Notes under the pieces: model-generated
What the model saw: the letters and a program-made list of their open reading frames with translations, nothing else
The model's database searches: none
What the model was told of the DNA's origin: nothing
Translations under genes and position numbers: made by a program
Shown: piece after piece, positions 17,355 to 28,467 of the stretch
How the letters are laid out: the number at the start of each line of letters is the position of its first letter
How positions within the stretch are numbered: position 1 is the stretch's first letter
Assembly (NCBI RefSeq): GCF_901482445.1
Contig: NZ_LR590477.1
Span: forward strand, 868,001-932,000
Direction: 5' to 3'
DNA from: Neisseria lactamica
Lineage (GTDB): Bacteria; Pseudomonadota; Gammaproteobacteria; Burkholderiales; Neisseriaceae
Length of the DNA: 64,000 nt

Positions 17355-19013
17355 ATGAAAAAATTTGCTTTGCTTCTTTTGTCCGTGCCGGCGGCGGCTG
17401 TTGCCGAAACGTCCGTTTTACCTATACCCGTGTCGAAACAGGTGTTCGTGGACGGCAAGTTCGACGATAGGATAGTGCCTGCCGAAAGGCTTGAAAGGGT
17501 TGGCGAAACGGAAATTCCGGTTCTGCCGCTTGCTTCCTATGCTCCATCTTTTGACGAACAAATCGACAATGCCTTCCGCCTGTTGCAGCGTGCCGCGCCG
17601 AAGCGGGCTGCCGCGCCTGTTGTTGCGTCTGTCGGCAAGGCAGAAGAGACCGAAATCAAGCCTGTGGCGGCGCATAAGAAGTTTTCCAACGAGGCGGCTT
17701 TCGGTACGGATGCGTCCGTGCCGTCTGAAACCGTTGCAGCCGCCGAAGCCGTTTCAGACGACAATGCCTCTCTTGTGGGTTTGGAAGAGCAGATTAACCG
17801 CGCCGTCGTCGCCCGTGATTGGGACACGCTGCAAACGCTGCTGGAAAGCTATCGCGCCCTGCCGGATTTCAATCCGGTTCTGCACGATTACGCGCTGGGC
17901 GGTTTGCGCCGCAGCCAGTTGCGCCATAACGAGGCGGTGGCTTTGTATCGCGGCATTTTGGCGCAACAGCCCGATTTGGCGTATCCGCGTTTCGATTTGG
18001 GCGTGATGCTGTTTGAAAACAGGCAGTACCGCGAAGCGAAGGCGGAATTGGAGCGGGCGAAACCCGATTTGCAGCCGCCGATGCGGCAGCTTGCCGACCG
18101 CTATCTTGCCGCCATAGACAAGGCTCAAGGCTGGAAGCCCGATGTGTCGCTGCAATACGAGCAAACGGACAATGTGAACAACGCTTCGTCCGAAAAAACG
18201 ATTGAATTTGCAGGAAAAAGCTGGACGAAAACCGCCGACAGCCTGCCGCAAAAGGCACACGGTTTGCGCTACGGCTTGGGCGTGTCGCGCGAAATCAATG
18301 CGGGCGGGCATCATTTCCTCTACGGCGGCATCAGCGGCGGCGGCGTGCATTATTGGGATAACAAAGATTTCAGCGAACAGAGCCTGCGCCTGTCGTTCGG
18401 CTATAAAAACCGTTCGGTAACGCGCTCGTTCGGCATCGTGCCGTTTGTCGAGCAAAACCTCTTAGGTGGCAGCCGATACAATTTCGTCGGCGGCTTCAAT
18501 GCCGATTTCTCCCAACGCTTGAGCGAACGCTGGCGGCTGACGCTGAACGAGGGCAATATGTGGAAGCGTTATCAGGAAGACCGCACCGCCGCCCGATACG
18601 ACAGCCATATGCCGCTGGCGGGCGCGACACTGATGTATTCCGCGCCGAAAGACTGGCTGCTTTACGGCGGTGCGGACTGGTCGCACGACATGACGAAAGA
18701 GGCGGAACAGGCTTCCGTCCGCAAGGGTTTGCGTGTCGGCGCAGTCAAAACGTTCGACGGCGGCCTGGGTCTGCGGGCAAACCTGCGCTATACCCGCAGG
18801 ACGTTTGACGCACCCGGAACCATTGTGTACCCCTTCCCGCGCAAAGACCGCGAATATCAGGCAAACCTGTCGTTGTGGCACGACAAAATCTCTTGGAAGG
18901 GATTTACGCCGCAACTCAATTTCCGCTATCTGAAAATCGACAGCAATATGAAAAGTTTTTACACACGCAAAAACACGCAGATTTTCATGAGCGTGGAAAA
19001 GGATTTCAAATAA
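17355..19013 (+). CDS. slam: Slam: surface lipoprotein assembly modulator
   Basis: A 552-residue outer-membrane translocon for surface lipoproteins. It has a cleavable signal (MKKFALLLLSVPAAAVA), a linker, then a TPR-type helical domain (about residues 140-265; DYALGGLRRSQLRHNEA, DLGVMLFENRQYREAKAELERA) and a C-terminal beta-barrel of the DUF560 type (about residues 265-552) with alternating strands ending LNFRYLKID ... IFMSVEKDFK, Phe-Lys at the terminus. Length and order match characterised Slam proteins. Its likely client is the frameshifted lipoprotein directly upstream. This gene itself is intact. Which numbered Slam paralogue it is cannot be told from the sequence alone. Confidence 0.9.
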   Translation: MKKFALLLLSVPAAAVAETSVLPIPVSKQVFVDGKFDDRIVPAERLERVGETEIPVLPLASYAPSFDEQIDNAFRLLQRAAPKRAAAPVVASVGKAEETEIKPVAAHKKFSNEAAFGTDASVPSETVAAAEAVSDDNASLVGLEEQINRAVVARDWDTLQTLLESYRALPDFNPVLHDYALGGLRRSQLRHNEAVALYRGILAQQPDLAYPRFDLGVMLFENRQYREAKAELERAKPDLQPPMRQLADRYLAAIDKAQGWKPDVSLQYEQTDNVNNASSEKTIEFAGKSWTKTADSLPQKAHGLRYGLGVSREINAGGHHFLYGGISGGGVHYWDNKDFSEQSLRLSFGYKNRSVTRSFGIVPFVEQNLLGGSRYNFVGGFNADFSQRLSERWRLTLNEGNMWKRYQEDRTAARYDSHMPLAGATLMYSAPKDWLLYGGADWSHDMTKEAEQASVRKGLRVGAVKTFDGGLGLRANLRYTRRTFDAPGTIVYPFPRKDREYQANLSLWHDKISWKGFTPQLNFRYLKIDSNMKSFYTRKNTQIFMSVEKDFK

Positions 19014-19020
19014 GCGCAAA

Positions 19021-19054
19021 AATGCCGTCTGAACGTTTTCAGACGGCATTTTTT
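19021..19054 (+). terminator. Uptake-sequence terminator of slam
   Basis: ATGCCGTCTGAA at 19022-19033 pairs with its complement at 19038-19049 across ACGT-type bases, followed by a T6 run; it starts 8 bp after the slam stop. Confidence 0.85.
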
Positions 19055-19131
19055 GCTGTCGGAAACATACCGTCGGCAACATCTGTGAGCAGAATCAAAA
19101 ACAGCCGCATCATTAATTTTTGCTCCAAAAT

Positions 19132-19428
19132 TTAAAGTTTTACTATAGTAGAAATAAATATCAAAACTGAAAATATTACTGAAAATATTTTATATTGTTT
19201 AACTTTTCTTTTATACGAATTGGCCTTTGTTGAAATTAATTGATAATCAAACCAGCAAGAAATAATTCCATAATAAAACATTCCAATCCAATAATAAAAT
19301 TCAGGCCTCTTAGAATTAGTAAAAATTTTAAATCCATAATCTCTTTCAAAAGTAGCTATTATACAAGTAAACAATATCACCAACCCTAAACAGTCCAACA
19401 TAAAAATATAGTTTAATTTTTTGTTCAT
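19132..19428 (-). CDS. Small membrane protein of unknown function
   Basis: A 98-residue, very AT-rich gene. The protein has predicted helices at about residues 8-26 (IFMLDCLGLVILFTCIIA), 44-62 (YYWIGMFYYGIISCWFDY) and 80-97 (FSVIFSVLIFISTIV), with a Lys/Arg-rich loop before the last. It lies between slam and ppx, next to a tiny broken gene at 19444, and its composition differs strongly from both neighbours, suggesting acquisition. I do not recognise a family. Confidence 0.5.
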   Translation of the reverse strand: MNKKLNYIFMLDCLGLVILFTCIIATFERDYGFKIFTNSKRPEFYYWIGMFYYGIISCWFDYQLISTKANSYKRKVKQYKIFSVIFSVLIFISTIVKL

Positions 19429-19443
19429 ACAATATTTCCAATA

Positions 19444-19595
19444 TTATTCTTTACTTGCAGTTATAAAATCTTGTATAAATTCAATAGAAACTGAATTATC
19501 ATCAGATCTGACTTTGTTATTTTCCATATTGAGCCTCTCTTTAATTTCTCAAGTTCATTGAGAAGCTTAAGTGCATTTTCAATTGAATCGCTCAT
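19444..19595 (-). pseudogene. Tiny AT-rich gene with a probable frameshift
   Basis: The ATG at 19595 begins MSDSIENALKLLNELE. The frame then ends after a few more codons as a different sequence. A one-base shift near 19548 gives IKERLNMENNKVRSDDNSVSIE and an end at FITASKE, stop 19444-19446, total about 50 residues. It is immediately upstream of the small membrane protein gene. It may be the remains of one acidic protein; the call is tentative. Confidence 0.3.
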
Positions 19596-19655
19596 ATATT
19601 GTCAATGCCTGCGCCGTCAGAGTAACATTGCGTTTTTCCCCCACCGGTATCCGCC

Positions 19656-21164
19656 ATGACCACCAATCCCGCAAACGTCCTTGCCTCCGTCGATTTGGGT
19701 TCCAACAGTTTCCGCCTCCAAATTTGCGAAAACAACAACGGACAATTAAAAGTCATCGATTCCTTCAAACAGATGGTCCGTTTTGCCGCCGGTCTGGACG
19801 AACAGAAAAACCTCAGCGCATCCTCACAGGAACAGGCTTTAGACTGCCTGGCAAAATTCGGCGAACGCCTGCGCGGCTTCCGCCCTGAACAGGTACGCGC
19901 CGTAGCAACCAATACATTCCGCGTTGCCAAAAACATCGCAGATTTCCTTCCCAAAGCCGAAGCGGCATTGGGTTTCCCCATCGAAATCATCGCCGGGCGC
20001 GAAGAGGCGCGGCTGATTTATACCGGCGTGATCCACACCCTCCCCCCCGGCGGCGGCAAAATGCTGGTTATCGACATCGGGGGCGGTTCGACAGAATTTG
20101 TCATCGGTTCGACGCTGAATCCCGACATTACCGAAAGCCTGCCCTTGGGCTGCGTAACCTACAGCCTGCGCTTCTTTCAAAACAAAATTACCGCCAAAGA
20201 CTTCCAAGCCGCCATTTCCGCCGCCCGCAACGAAATCCAGCGCATCAGCAAAAATATGAGGCGCGAAGGTTGGGATTTCTCCGTCGGCACATCGGGTTCG
20301 GCAAAATCCATCCGCGACGTGATTGCCGCCGAAATGCCCCAAGAGGCGGACATTACCTATAAAGGAATGCGCGCCCTCGCCGAACGCATCATCGAAGCCG
20401 GTTCGGTCAAAAAAGCCAAATTTGAAAACCTGAAACCGGAACGCATCGAAGTTTTTGCCGGCGGACTTTCCGTGATGATGGCGGCGTTTGAGGAAATGAA
20501 ACTCGACAGGATGACCGTAACCGAAGCCGCCCTGTGCGACGGCGTGTTTTACGATTTGATCGGTCGCGGTTTAAACGAAGATATGCGCGGGCAGACGGTT
20601 GCCGAGTTCCAACACCGCTACCACGTCAGCCTCAATCAGGCGAAACGCACCGCCGAGACCGCGCAAACCTTTATGGACAGCCTCTGCCACGCCAAAAACG
20701 TTACGGTTCAAGAACTTGCCTTGTGGCAACAGTATCTCGGACGCGCCGCCGCGCTGCACGAAATCGGTTTGGACATCGCCCACACGGGATATCACAAACA
20801 TTCCGCCTACATCCTCGAAAACGCCGATATGCCGGGTTTTTCACGCAAGGAACAAACCATACTCGCCCAACTGGTCATCGGTCATCGCGGCGATATGAAA
20901 AAAATGGGCGGCATTATCGGCACCAACGAAATGTTGTGGTATGCCGTTTTGTCGCTGCGCCTTGCCGCACTGTTCTGCCGTTCGCGCCAAGACCTGTCTT
21001 TCCCGAAAAATATGCAGTTGCGCACGGACACGGAAAGCTGCGGCTTCATCCTGCGTATTGGCAGGGAATGGCTGGAACGCCACCCCCTGATTGCCGACGC
21101 ATTGGAATATGAAAGCGTCCAATGGCAAAAAATCAATATGCCGTTTAAGGTTGAAGCCGTCTGA
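19656..21164 (+). CDS. ppx: Exopolyphosphatase (Ppx/GppA family)
   Basis: A 502-residue enzyme that removes terminal phosphates from polyphosphate, and may act on pppGpp. The actin-like ATPase fold is plain: ASVDLGSNSFRLQI (phosphate 1), the catalytic Glu in AGREEARLIYTGV (about residue 118), LVIDIGGGSTEFV (phosphate 2), and TSGSAKSI. The C-terminal HD-like helical domain has LGRAAALHEIGLDIAH and IGHRGDMKK. Length matches E. coli Ppx. Start MTTNPANV at 19656. An uptake-sequence hairpin follows at 21179. Confidence 0.96.
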   Translation: MTTNPANVLASVDLGSNSFRLQICENNNGQLKVIDSFKQMVRFAAGLDEQKNLSASSQEQALDCLAKFGERLRGFRPEQVRAVATNTFRVAKNIADFLPKAEAALGFPIEIIAGREEARLIYTGVIHTLPPGGGKMLVIDIGGGSTEFVIGSTLNPDITESLPLGCVTYSLRFFQNKITAKDFQAAISAARNEIQRISKNMRREGWDFSVGTSGSAKSIRDVIAAEMPQEADITYKGMRALAERIIEAGSVKKAKFENLKPERIEVFAGGLSVMMAAFEEMKLDRMTVTEAALCDGVFYDLIGRGLNEDMRGQTVAEFQHRYHVSLNQAKRTAETAQTFMDSLCHAKNVTVQELALWQQYLGRAAALHEIGLDIAHTGYHKHSAYILENADMPGFSRKEQTILAQLVIGHRGDMKKMGGIIGTNEMLWYAVLSLRLAALFCRSRQDLSFPKNMQLRTDTESCGFILRIGREWLERHPLIADALEYESVQWQKINMPFKVEAV

Positions 21165-21178
21165 CCTTGACAAACCAA

Positions 21179-21210
21179 ATGCCGTCTGAATGATGTTCAG
21201 ACGGCATTTC
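21179..21210 (+). terminator. Uptake-sequence terminator of ppx
   Basis: ATGCCGTCTGAA (21179-21190) and its complement (21196-21207) form a tight stem-loop, followed by TTT, 15 bp after the ppx stop. Confidence 0.85.
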
Positions 21211-21292
21211 CCTGCCCGCAACATCCCGATATGCGCGGCACATCCGCCCTGCACAGCAATGCGGGCGTAAAAATAAAGGGCATACAACTCAA

Positions 21293-21320
21293 AAACCGCC
21301 TGAACATCTTCAGGCGGTTT
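21293..21320. terminator. Variant uptake-like hairpin between ppx and the Ag473 gene
   Basis: AAACCGCCTGAA and TTCAGGCGGTTT form a perfect 12-bp stem with loop CATC. The core differs from the uptake sequence by one base (CCGCCTGAA). It lies 50 bp behind the convergent lipoprotein gene at 21371 and probably serves as its terminator. Confidence 0.7.
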
Positions 21321-21370
21321 CATTTGATTTGCCGGCAGGCGGCATCTCGTCATTTTGCCAAAGCAGCAAA

Positions 21371-21715
21371 TTATTTGGCGGCATCTTTCATTTTGTCTGC
21401 CGCTTCCTGAGTCGCATCGGCAGCTTTGTTCAAAGTGTCTTTAGCTGCTTCGGCTGCCGCTTCTTTGGTTTCGGCTGCCGCTTCTTTGGCTTCAGTTACA
21501 GCTTCATCGGCACTTGCCTTTGCATCAGCCGCAGCATCTTTGACTTGGTCTTTCGCTTCTTCGGCGGCAGAAGCGGCTGTCTCGGCGGCAGAAGCCGCAG
21601 TGTCTTTAACATCGAACCCGACGGCTTGAACCGCTTCCTTAGTCTCTTGTTTAGCCTCTTGAGAACAAGCCGCCAAGGCAGCCGCCATCATTGCGGCAAT
21701 CAATAATTTTTTCAT
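21371..21715 (-). CDS. Ag473 surface lipoprotein
   Basis: A 114-residue lipoprotein with lipobox LAAC (Cys18) and a mature part made almost wholly of Ala/Glu/Lys/Asp/Thr heptads (AASAAEEAKDQVKDAAADA...), which predicts one long helix like colicin-I-receptor-type or LEA-like repeats. This composition and length match meningococcal Ag473 (NMB1468), a surface antigen tested as a vaccine candidate. Near-repeat units KEAAAE and TAASAAE are visible and could vary by recombination. Function in the cell is not known. Confidence 0.85.
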   Translation of the reverse strand: MKKLLIAAMMAAALAACSQEAKQETKEAVQAVGFDVKDTAASAAETAASAAEEAKDQVKDAAADAKASADEAVTEAKEAAAETKEAAAEAAKDTLNKAADATQEAADKMKDAAK

Positions 21716-22056
21716 GTTTTATCCTTCTTGAGTTGTTGGTTAAGATTTTACTTAAAAACCGGGCCGTGTTCCATCAATCGGCTGATTTTGCCCATCGGTC
21801 GGAGGAAAAACGGTTTTTCGTTTAGTTAAAAACCTATTATATTAAATATAAAGGATTTTTTCTCAAACCATAAGGCGGCACCAATACCGTATTGAAACAC
21901 GGCCGAAAACTATTTTATGAAAACAGTTCGCAAAATTGTAACACATATTTCCCTACTTTTGCGTCTCTCGCCGGCGCAAACCCTGCCAAACTGCCGGCGC
22001 GGACTTTTCCCACAGAGTTTGAAAAACTGAAATGCATTATGGAATTTTTGAATACC

Positions 22057-22602
22057 TCAATAATGGCGGCGGCGGAAATAAAACGCCCCCTCGCTGTCGA
22101 TTTCCAGCACATAGCGTCCGTTCTGCACGGCGGCATAGCCGCTTTTGCCTGCCTGATAGGGTTGCAGGGCGGCATGCGAGACCAGGTAATCCGTCAGTTT
22201 GCCGCCGTCTTCGGCGATATTGCCCACCAGTTTGACAAACAAGGTATGACACACGCCGTTTGCCGCCCAACCTGCCGGACCACCCTTATCGTCGGTTTCC
22301 ATACATTTGCCGCCGACGGCTTCCAAGTCGCCGGGATGCTTTCCGGTCAGCCGGACGACGTTTTGTTCCGGCAAGCCTTTAATCGGATAACTGATTTGTT
22401 TTTTGCCGTCGTTGGTTTTGCCTTCGCTGCTTTGTCCCAAAGCCAAACCGGCAATCGCCGTATTGTCGATATATTTGACTTTGAAAACCGGTTTCGGCGC
22501 GCTTTGTACCGCATTTTGCGGCTGTTCCGCCGTATTTTCGGATTTGCCGCAGGCGGCAAGCAGCAGGCAGCCGCCCAACACGGCAAAAGATGTTTTCAAC
22601 AT
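22057..22602 (-). CDS. Lipoprotein of unknown function
   Basis: A 181-residue protein with signal MLKTSFAVLGGCLLLAAC and lipid-anchored Cys18, followed by a Ser/Asn/Gln/Pro linker. The body has two central Cys (GGKCMETD and NGVCHTLF), probably a disulfide, and a Gly/Tyr-rich C-terminus (GRYVLEIDSEGAFYFRRRHY). It is in the position of NMB1470 in MC58, beside Ag473. It lies between terminators and is transcribed with trpS or alone. I do not know its function. Confidence 0.75.
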   Translation of the reverse strand: MLKTSFAVLGGCLLLAACGKSENTAEQPQNAVQSAPKPVFKVKYIDNTAIAGLALGQSSEGKTNDGKKQISYPIKGLPEQNVVRLTGKHPGDLEAVGGKCMETDDKGGPAGWAANGVCHTLFVKLVGNIAEDGGKLTDYLVSHAALQPYQAGKSGYAAVQNGRYVLEIDSEGAFYFRRRHY

Positions 22603-22637
22603 TCCACACTCCTGATGGTTTCAAAATGCCGTCTGAA

Positions 22638-22679
22638 ATGCCGTCTGAAACACGGACAATGGATGTTCAGACGGCATTG
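22638..22679 (-). terminator. Uptake-sequence terminator of trpS
   Basis: ATGCCGTCTGAA (22638-22649) and its complement (22666-22677) bracket a 16-nt loop; another direct uptake sequence precedes at 22625-22636. It lies directly behind the trpS stop. Confidence 0.7.
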
Positions 22680-22682
22680 GGT

Positions 22683-23693
22683 TTATTTCAACGGGCGGAT
22701 ACCGACCGCATCGCGTACTTTGCCCAATAATTCGTGCGCTTCTTTACGTGCTTTTTGTGCGCCTGCCTGCAAAATCTCTTCGATTTGCGAAGGGTCGGCG
22801 GTCAGCTCGTTGTAGCGTTCGCGCGGTTCTACCAGCTCGGCGTTGATTTTGGCAGCCAAAAGTTTTTTGGCTTCGCCCCAAGCCAGGCCTTCGGCAAGCA
22901 TTTGTGTGAACGCTGCTGTTTCAGACGGCATGGAGAAGGCCTTGTAGATTTCAAACAAGGGGCTTTCGTCCGGCTGTTTCGGCTCGCCCGGCTCTTTCAT
23001 ATTGGTGATGATTTTGTTGACCGATTTTTGGGTTTTTTTGTCGTTTTCCCAAAGCGGAATGGTGTTGCCGTAGGATTTGGACATTTTGCGTCCGTCCAAA
23101 CCGACCAAGAGTTCGACGTTTTCATCGATTTTCACTTCGGGCAGGGTGAAGAGTTCTTGGAAACGGTGGTTGAAGCGGCCGGCGATGTCGCGCGCCATTT
23201 CGACATGTTGGATTTGGTCGCGCCCGACGGGCACTTCGTTGGCGTTGAACATCAAAATGTCGGCAGTCATCAGAATCGGATAACTGAACAAACCCATTTC
23301 CACACCGAAATCAGGATCTTCCTGATTGTTTTCTGCATTTGCCTGCACGGCGGCTTTGTAGGCATGGGCGCGGTTCATCAAACCCTTGGCGGTGATGCAG
23401 GTCAGAATCCAGTTCAATTCCATCACTTCGGGAATGTCGCTTTGGCGGTAGAAGGTGGTGCGCTCGGGGTCGAGTCCGCAGGCAAGCCAAGTGGCGGCAA
23501 CGGCTTGGGTGGATTGATGAATCATCTCCGGCTCGTGGCATTTGATGATGCCGTGGTAATCGGCGAGGAAGAGGAAAGATTCGGTATCGGGGTTTTGCGC
23601 CGCGCGGACGGCGGGGCGGATGGCACCGACGTAGTTGCCCAGATGCGGGATGCCGGTAGTGGTTACACCGGTCAGAACTCGTTTTTTGCTCAT
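22683..23693 (-). CDS. trpS: Tryptophanyl-tRNA synthetase
   Basis: A 336-residue class I synthetase that charges tRNA-Trp. The HIGH-like signature is TGIPHLGNYVGAI (about residue 13), and KMSKS appears as GRKMSKSYGN (about residue 205). The Trp pocket region VGRDQIQHVEMARDIA (about residue 155) is intact. Length is standard. It is followed by the lipoprotein gene on the same strand across a hairpin. Upstream uptake sequences lie at 23716 and 23769 in the divergent region shared with clpB. Confidence 0.97.
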   Translation of the reverse strand: MSKKRVLTGVTTTGIPHLGNYVGAIRPAVRAAQNPDTESFLFLADYHGIIKCHEPEMIHQSTQAVAATWLACGLDPERTTFYRQSDIPEVMELNWILTCITAKGLMNRAHAYKAAVQANAENNQEDPDFGVEMGLFSYPILMTADILMFNANEVPVGRDQIQHVEMARDIAGRFNHRFQELFTLPEVKIDENVELLVGLDGRKMSKSYGNTIPLWENDKKTQKSVNKIITNMKEPGEPKQPDESPLFEIYKAFSMPSETAAFTQMLAEGLAWGEAKKLLAAKINAELVEPRERYNELTADPSQIEEILQAGAQKARKEAHELLGKVRDAVGIRPLK

Positions 23694-23887
23694 AAAAATG
23701 TCCTTGCGGCATCAATGCCGTCTGAAAGGGAAAAAGATGCGCCGATTATACCCGATTCACAATATTTGTTCAGACGGCATCGGACGCTTCCCTATTGGAC
23801 AGATTAAGTTATACACACAAATTAAAAAATTTATTTATAATACATTCAATAAGATAAGTAATTAAATCCGAAAAACTAAAATCCAAT

Positions 23888-23925
23888 GCTTGAGTTATCC
23901 ACAATGATGCACATATAGGCTTCGA
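23888..23925 (+). promoter_or_regulatory. Possible heat-shock (sigma32-like) promoter of clpB
   Basis: CTTGAG near 23888 is followed 14-15 bp later by a weak match to CCCCATNT (CACATAT). This resembles a sigma32 promoter in front of the chaperone gene, but the -10 match is poor. A good SD (AAAGGAAAAG) lies just before the ATG at 23954. Confidence 0.3.
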
Positions 23926-23953
23926 CAGCGGACATTTTTGAAAGGAAAAGAAA

Positions 23954-26533
<2,580 letters not shown>

Positions 26534-26552
26534 TTCGTTCCTGCTGTTGAAA

Positions 26553-26595
26553 ATGCCGTCTGAAACGGGAATCTCCGTTTCAGACGGCATTTTTT
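26553..26595 (+). terminator. Strong uptake-sequence terminator between clpB and the convergent aminotransferase gene
   Basis: ATGCCGTCTGAAACGG pairs with CCGTTTCAGACGGCAT around a 6-nt loop, a 16-bp stem, followed by T6. It can serve clpB, and the minus-strand gene ending at 26605. Confidence 0.9.
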
Positions 26596-26604
26596 ATCAG
26601 AATC

Positions 26605-27819
26605 CTACTGATGGTAGGTTTGCAGGAATCTTGCCAGCCTGCCCACCGCCTCTTCAATCTGATGGACGTAAGGCAGCGTGACAATGCGGAAATGGTCGGG
26701 TTTGATCCAATTAAACCCCGTTCCCTGCACCAGCAGGACTTTTTCGCGCACCAGCAAATCGTAAACGAATTTCATGTCATCGTGGATGCGGTACATTTCG
26801 GTATCGATTTTCGGGAACATATACATCGCGCCCATCGGTTTGACGCAGGACACGCCGGGTATCTGGTTGACCAGTTCCCACGCCCTGTTGCGCTGTTCCA
26901 AAAGCCGTCCGCCGGGCAAAATGAATTCGTTAATGCTCTGATAGCCGCCCAATGCCGTCTGAATCGCGTGCTGCATCGGCGTATTGGCACACAGGCGCAT
27001 GGACGAGAGCATATCCAAACCCTCGATATAACCTTTTGCATGATGTTTCGGCCCGTTGAGCACCATCCAGCCTTGGCGGAATCCGGCAACGCGGTAGGCT
27101 TTGGACAAACCGTTGAACGTTACCGTCAAAAGGTCGGGGGCAAGCGCGGCAATATGGTGGTGAACCGCGCCGTCATAAAGGATTTTGTCGTAAATCTCGT
27201 CGGCAAAGATAATCAGACCGTGTTTGCGCGCCAGTTCGGCGATTTCCAACAGGATTTCCCTGCCGTACACCGCGCCTGTCGGGTTATTGGGGTTGATGAT
27301 GACGAGGGCTTTGGTTTTGGGCGTAATTTTGGCTTCCATATCGGCAAGGTTGGGAAACCAGCCGTTTTCTTCGTCGCACAGATAATGGCGTACCGTACCG
27401 CCCGCAAGCGTTGCCGCCGCCGTCCACAAAGGGTAGTCGGGCGCGGGAATCAGGATTTCGTCGCCGTCGTTGAGCAACGCCTGCATAGACATCGTAATCA
27501 GCTCGGACACGCCGTTGCCGATATAGACATCGTTTACCGTAATATCGCGCAAACCTTTGGTCTGATAGTAGTGAACAATGGCTTTACGGGCGGAATACAA
27601 CCCTTTGGAATCGCAATAGCCTTGCGAAGTCGGCAGGTTGCGGATGACATCGACCAAGATTTCATCAGGGGCTTCAAAGCCGAACGGCGCAGGGTTGCCG
27701 ATATTGAGCTTGAGGATTTTGTTGCCCTCCTCTTCCAACTGAAGGGCTTTTTTGTGAACCGGCCCGCGTATGTCGTAGCAGACGTGGTCGAGCTTTGCAG
27801 ACTTGGGAAACTTATCCAT
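26605..27819 (-). CDS. alaA: PLP-dependent aminotransferase, AlaA-like (alanine synthesis)
   Basis: A 404-residue class I/II aminotransferase. Substrate-side motifs include GNPAPFGFEAPDE, GNGVSELITMSMQAL and PDYPLWTAA. NPNNPTGAVY (about residue 175) and FADEIYDK (about 205) bind PLP, and the catalytic Lys lies in TFNGLSKAYRVAGFRQGW (about 240). Sequence and length are those of E. coli AlaA/YfbQ, a glutamate-pyruvate transaminase that makes alanine; assignment of substrate is by family. Start MDKFPKSAKLDH is the family start. Confidence 0.9.
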   Translation of the reverse strand: MDKFPKSAKLDHVCYDIRGPVHKKALQLEEEGNKILKLNIGNPAPFGFEAPDEILVDVIRNLPTSQGYCDSKGLYSARKAIVHYYQTKGLRDITVNDVYIGNGVSELITMSMQALLNDGDEILIPAPDYPLWTAAATLAGGTVRHYLCDEENGWFPNLADMEAKITPKTKALVIINPNNPTGAVYGREILLEIAELARKHGLIIFADEIYDKILYDGAVHHHIAALAPDLLTVTFNGLSKAYRVAGFRQGWMVLNGPKHHAKGYIEGLDMLSSMRLCANTPMQHAIQTALGGYQSINEFILPGGRLLEQRNRAWELVNQIPGVSCVKPMGAMYMFPKIDTEMYRIHDDMKFVYDLLVREKVLLVQGTGFNWIKPDHFRIVTLPYVHQIEEAVGRLARFLQTYHQ

Positions 27820-27907
27820 AATGTGTTCCGTAAATTTTGGGCAATGGGTGGGAATGTACTCTTTTTCACGCGGAATTTAAAGCATCAGGGCAGGATTTTC
27901 AGGCTTT

Positions 27908-28117
27908 TCACCTGCCCTCTTTGCGCCGTTCGCTAACGCTTTTGCCGCCTATTCCCCAGTTATCGGTATCCACTTCGTCAATCACGACAACCGTTGTTTC
28001 AGGATTTTTACCCAGCACGCGGCGCAATAATTCCGTTACACCTTGTATCAGCTCCGCCTTCTGCTCCGTACTCGGAGCTTCCTTACCACCGGTTACTTTA
28101 ATGTTGACATAGGGCAT
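27908..28117 (-). CDS. 4-oxalocrotonate tautomerase-family enzyme
   Basis: A 69-residue protein of the smallest catalytic family, active as a hexamer. Pro1, the general base after Met removal, is present (MPYVNIKVTGG). The pattern of beta strand, helix (STEQKAELIQGVTELLRRVLG) and strand VVVIDEVDTDNWGIGGKSVSERR matches DmpI/XylH-like members, with the conserved Arg-type and W-G-I-G-G region. Physiological substrate in Neisseria is unknown. It lies 88 bp upstream of the aminotransferase on the same strand. Confidence 0.9.
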   Translation of the reverse strand: MPYVNIKVTGGKEAPSTEQKAELIQGVTELLRRVLGKNPETTVVVIDEVDTDNWGIGGKSVSERRKEGR

Positions 28118-28140
28118 CTTTTCTCTCCATTCAAAAATTT

Positions 28141-28410
28141 TGCCATCTTATCAGACAAGCCCGTTACACCCAACCGGCTTTTTCATTTCTCAAAAACCAT
28201 ATATCAGACAATAATTTATTTATCAGCACCGAAGCACAGGCTTTCTCCGACAGCACAGACGACAAAGGCGGAGCAGACATCATCCCCTTGCGCCAAGGCT
28301 TTTGGAAAGCCAGTGTCGAACACAAAGCCGACTTCCCCGATCAAAACGTGTGCCAAAAACAGGCGAACTACTCGACTTTAACCTTCCAAATCGGTCATTC
28401 GCACCACTAA
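28141..28410 (+). pseudogene. 3' remnant of a lost coding region
   Basis: A frame on the plus strand is open from 28108 to TAA 28408-28410 but has no start codon. Its last 65 codons read like real protein: NNLFISTEAQAFSDS, GGADIIPLRQGFWKASVEH, CQKQANYSTLTFQIGHSHH, with the same GC-rich codon choice as neighbours. An uptake-sequence terminator follows at 28427, as behind a real gene. It is probably the tail of a deleted gene; the product is not recognised. Confidence 0.35.
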
Positions 28411-28426
28411 TCCCGCTCGCACAAAA

Positions 28427-28458
28427 ATGCCGCCTGAAGGCTTCAGACGGCATTTTTT
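28427..28458. terminator. Uptake-sequence hairpin behind glutamate dehydrogenase
   Basis: ATGCCGCCTGAAG (one mismatch) pairs with CTTCAGACGGCAT, with T6 on the plus strand; it lies 10 bp behind the minus-strand gene stop. Confidence 0.8.
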
Positions 28459-28467
28459 GTTCAAACA

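Noticed and set aside
21892..22815. 307-codon frame opposite the lipoprotein gene
   Set aside because: It runs across a lipoprotein gene with a clear lipobox and across a terminator; not credible as a protein.
26611..27936. 441-codon open frame antisense to the AlaA-like gene
   Set aside because: The opposite strand encodes a complete, motif-bearing aminotransferase. The antisense product is His/Phe/Gln-rich with no recognisable motif.
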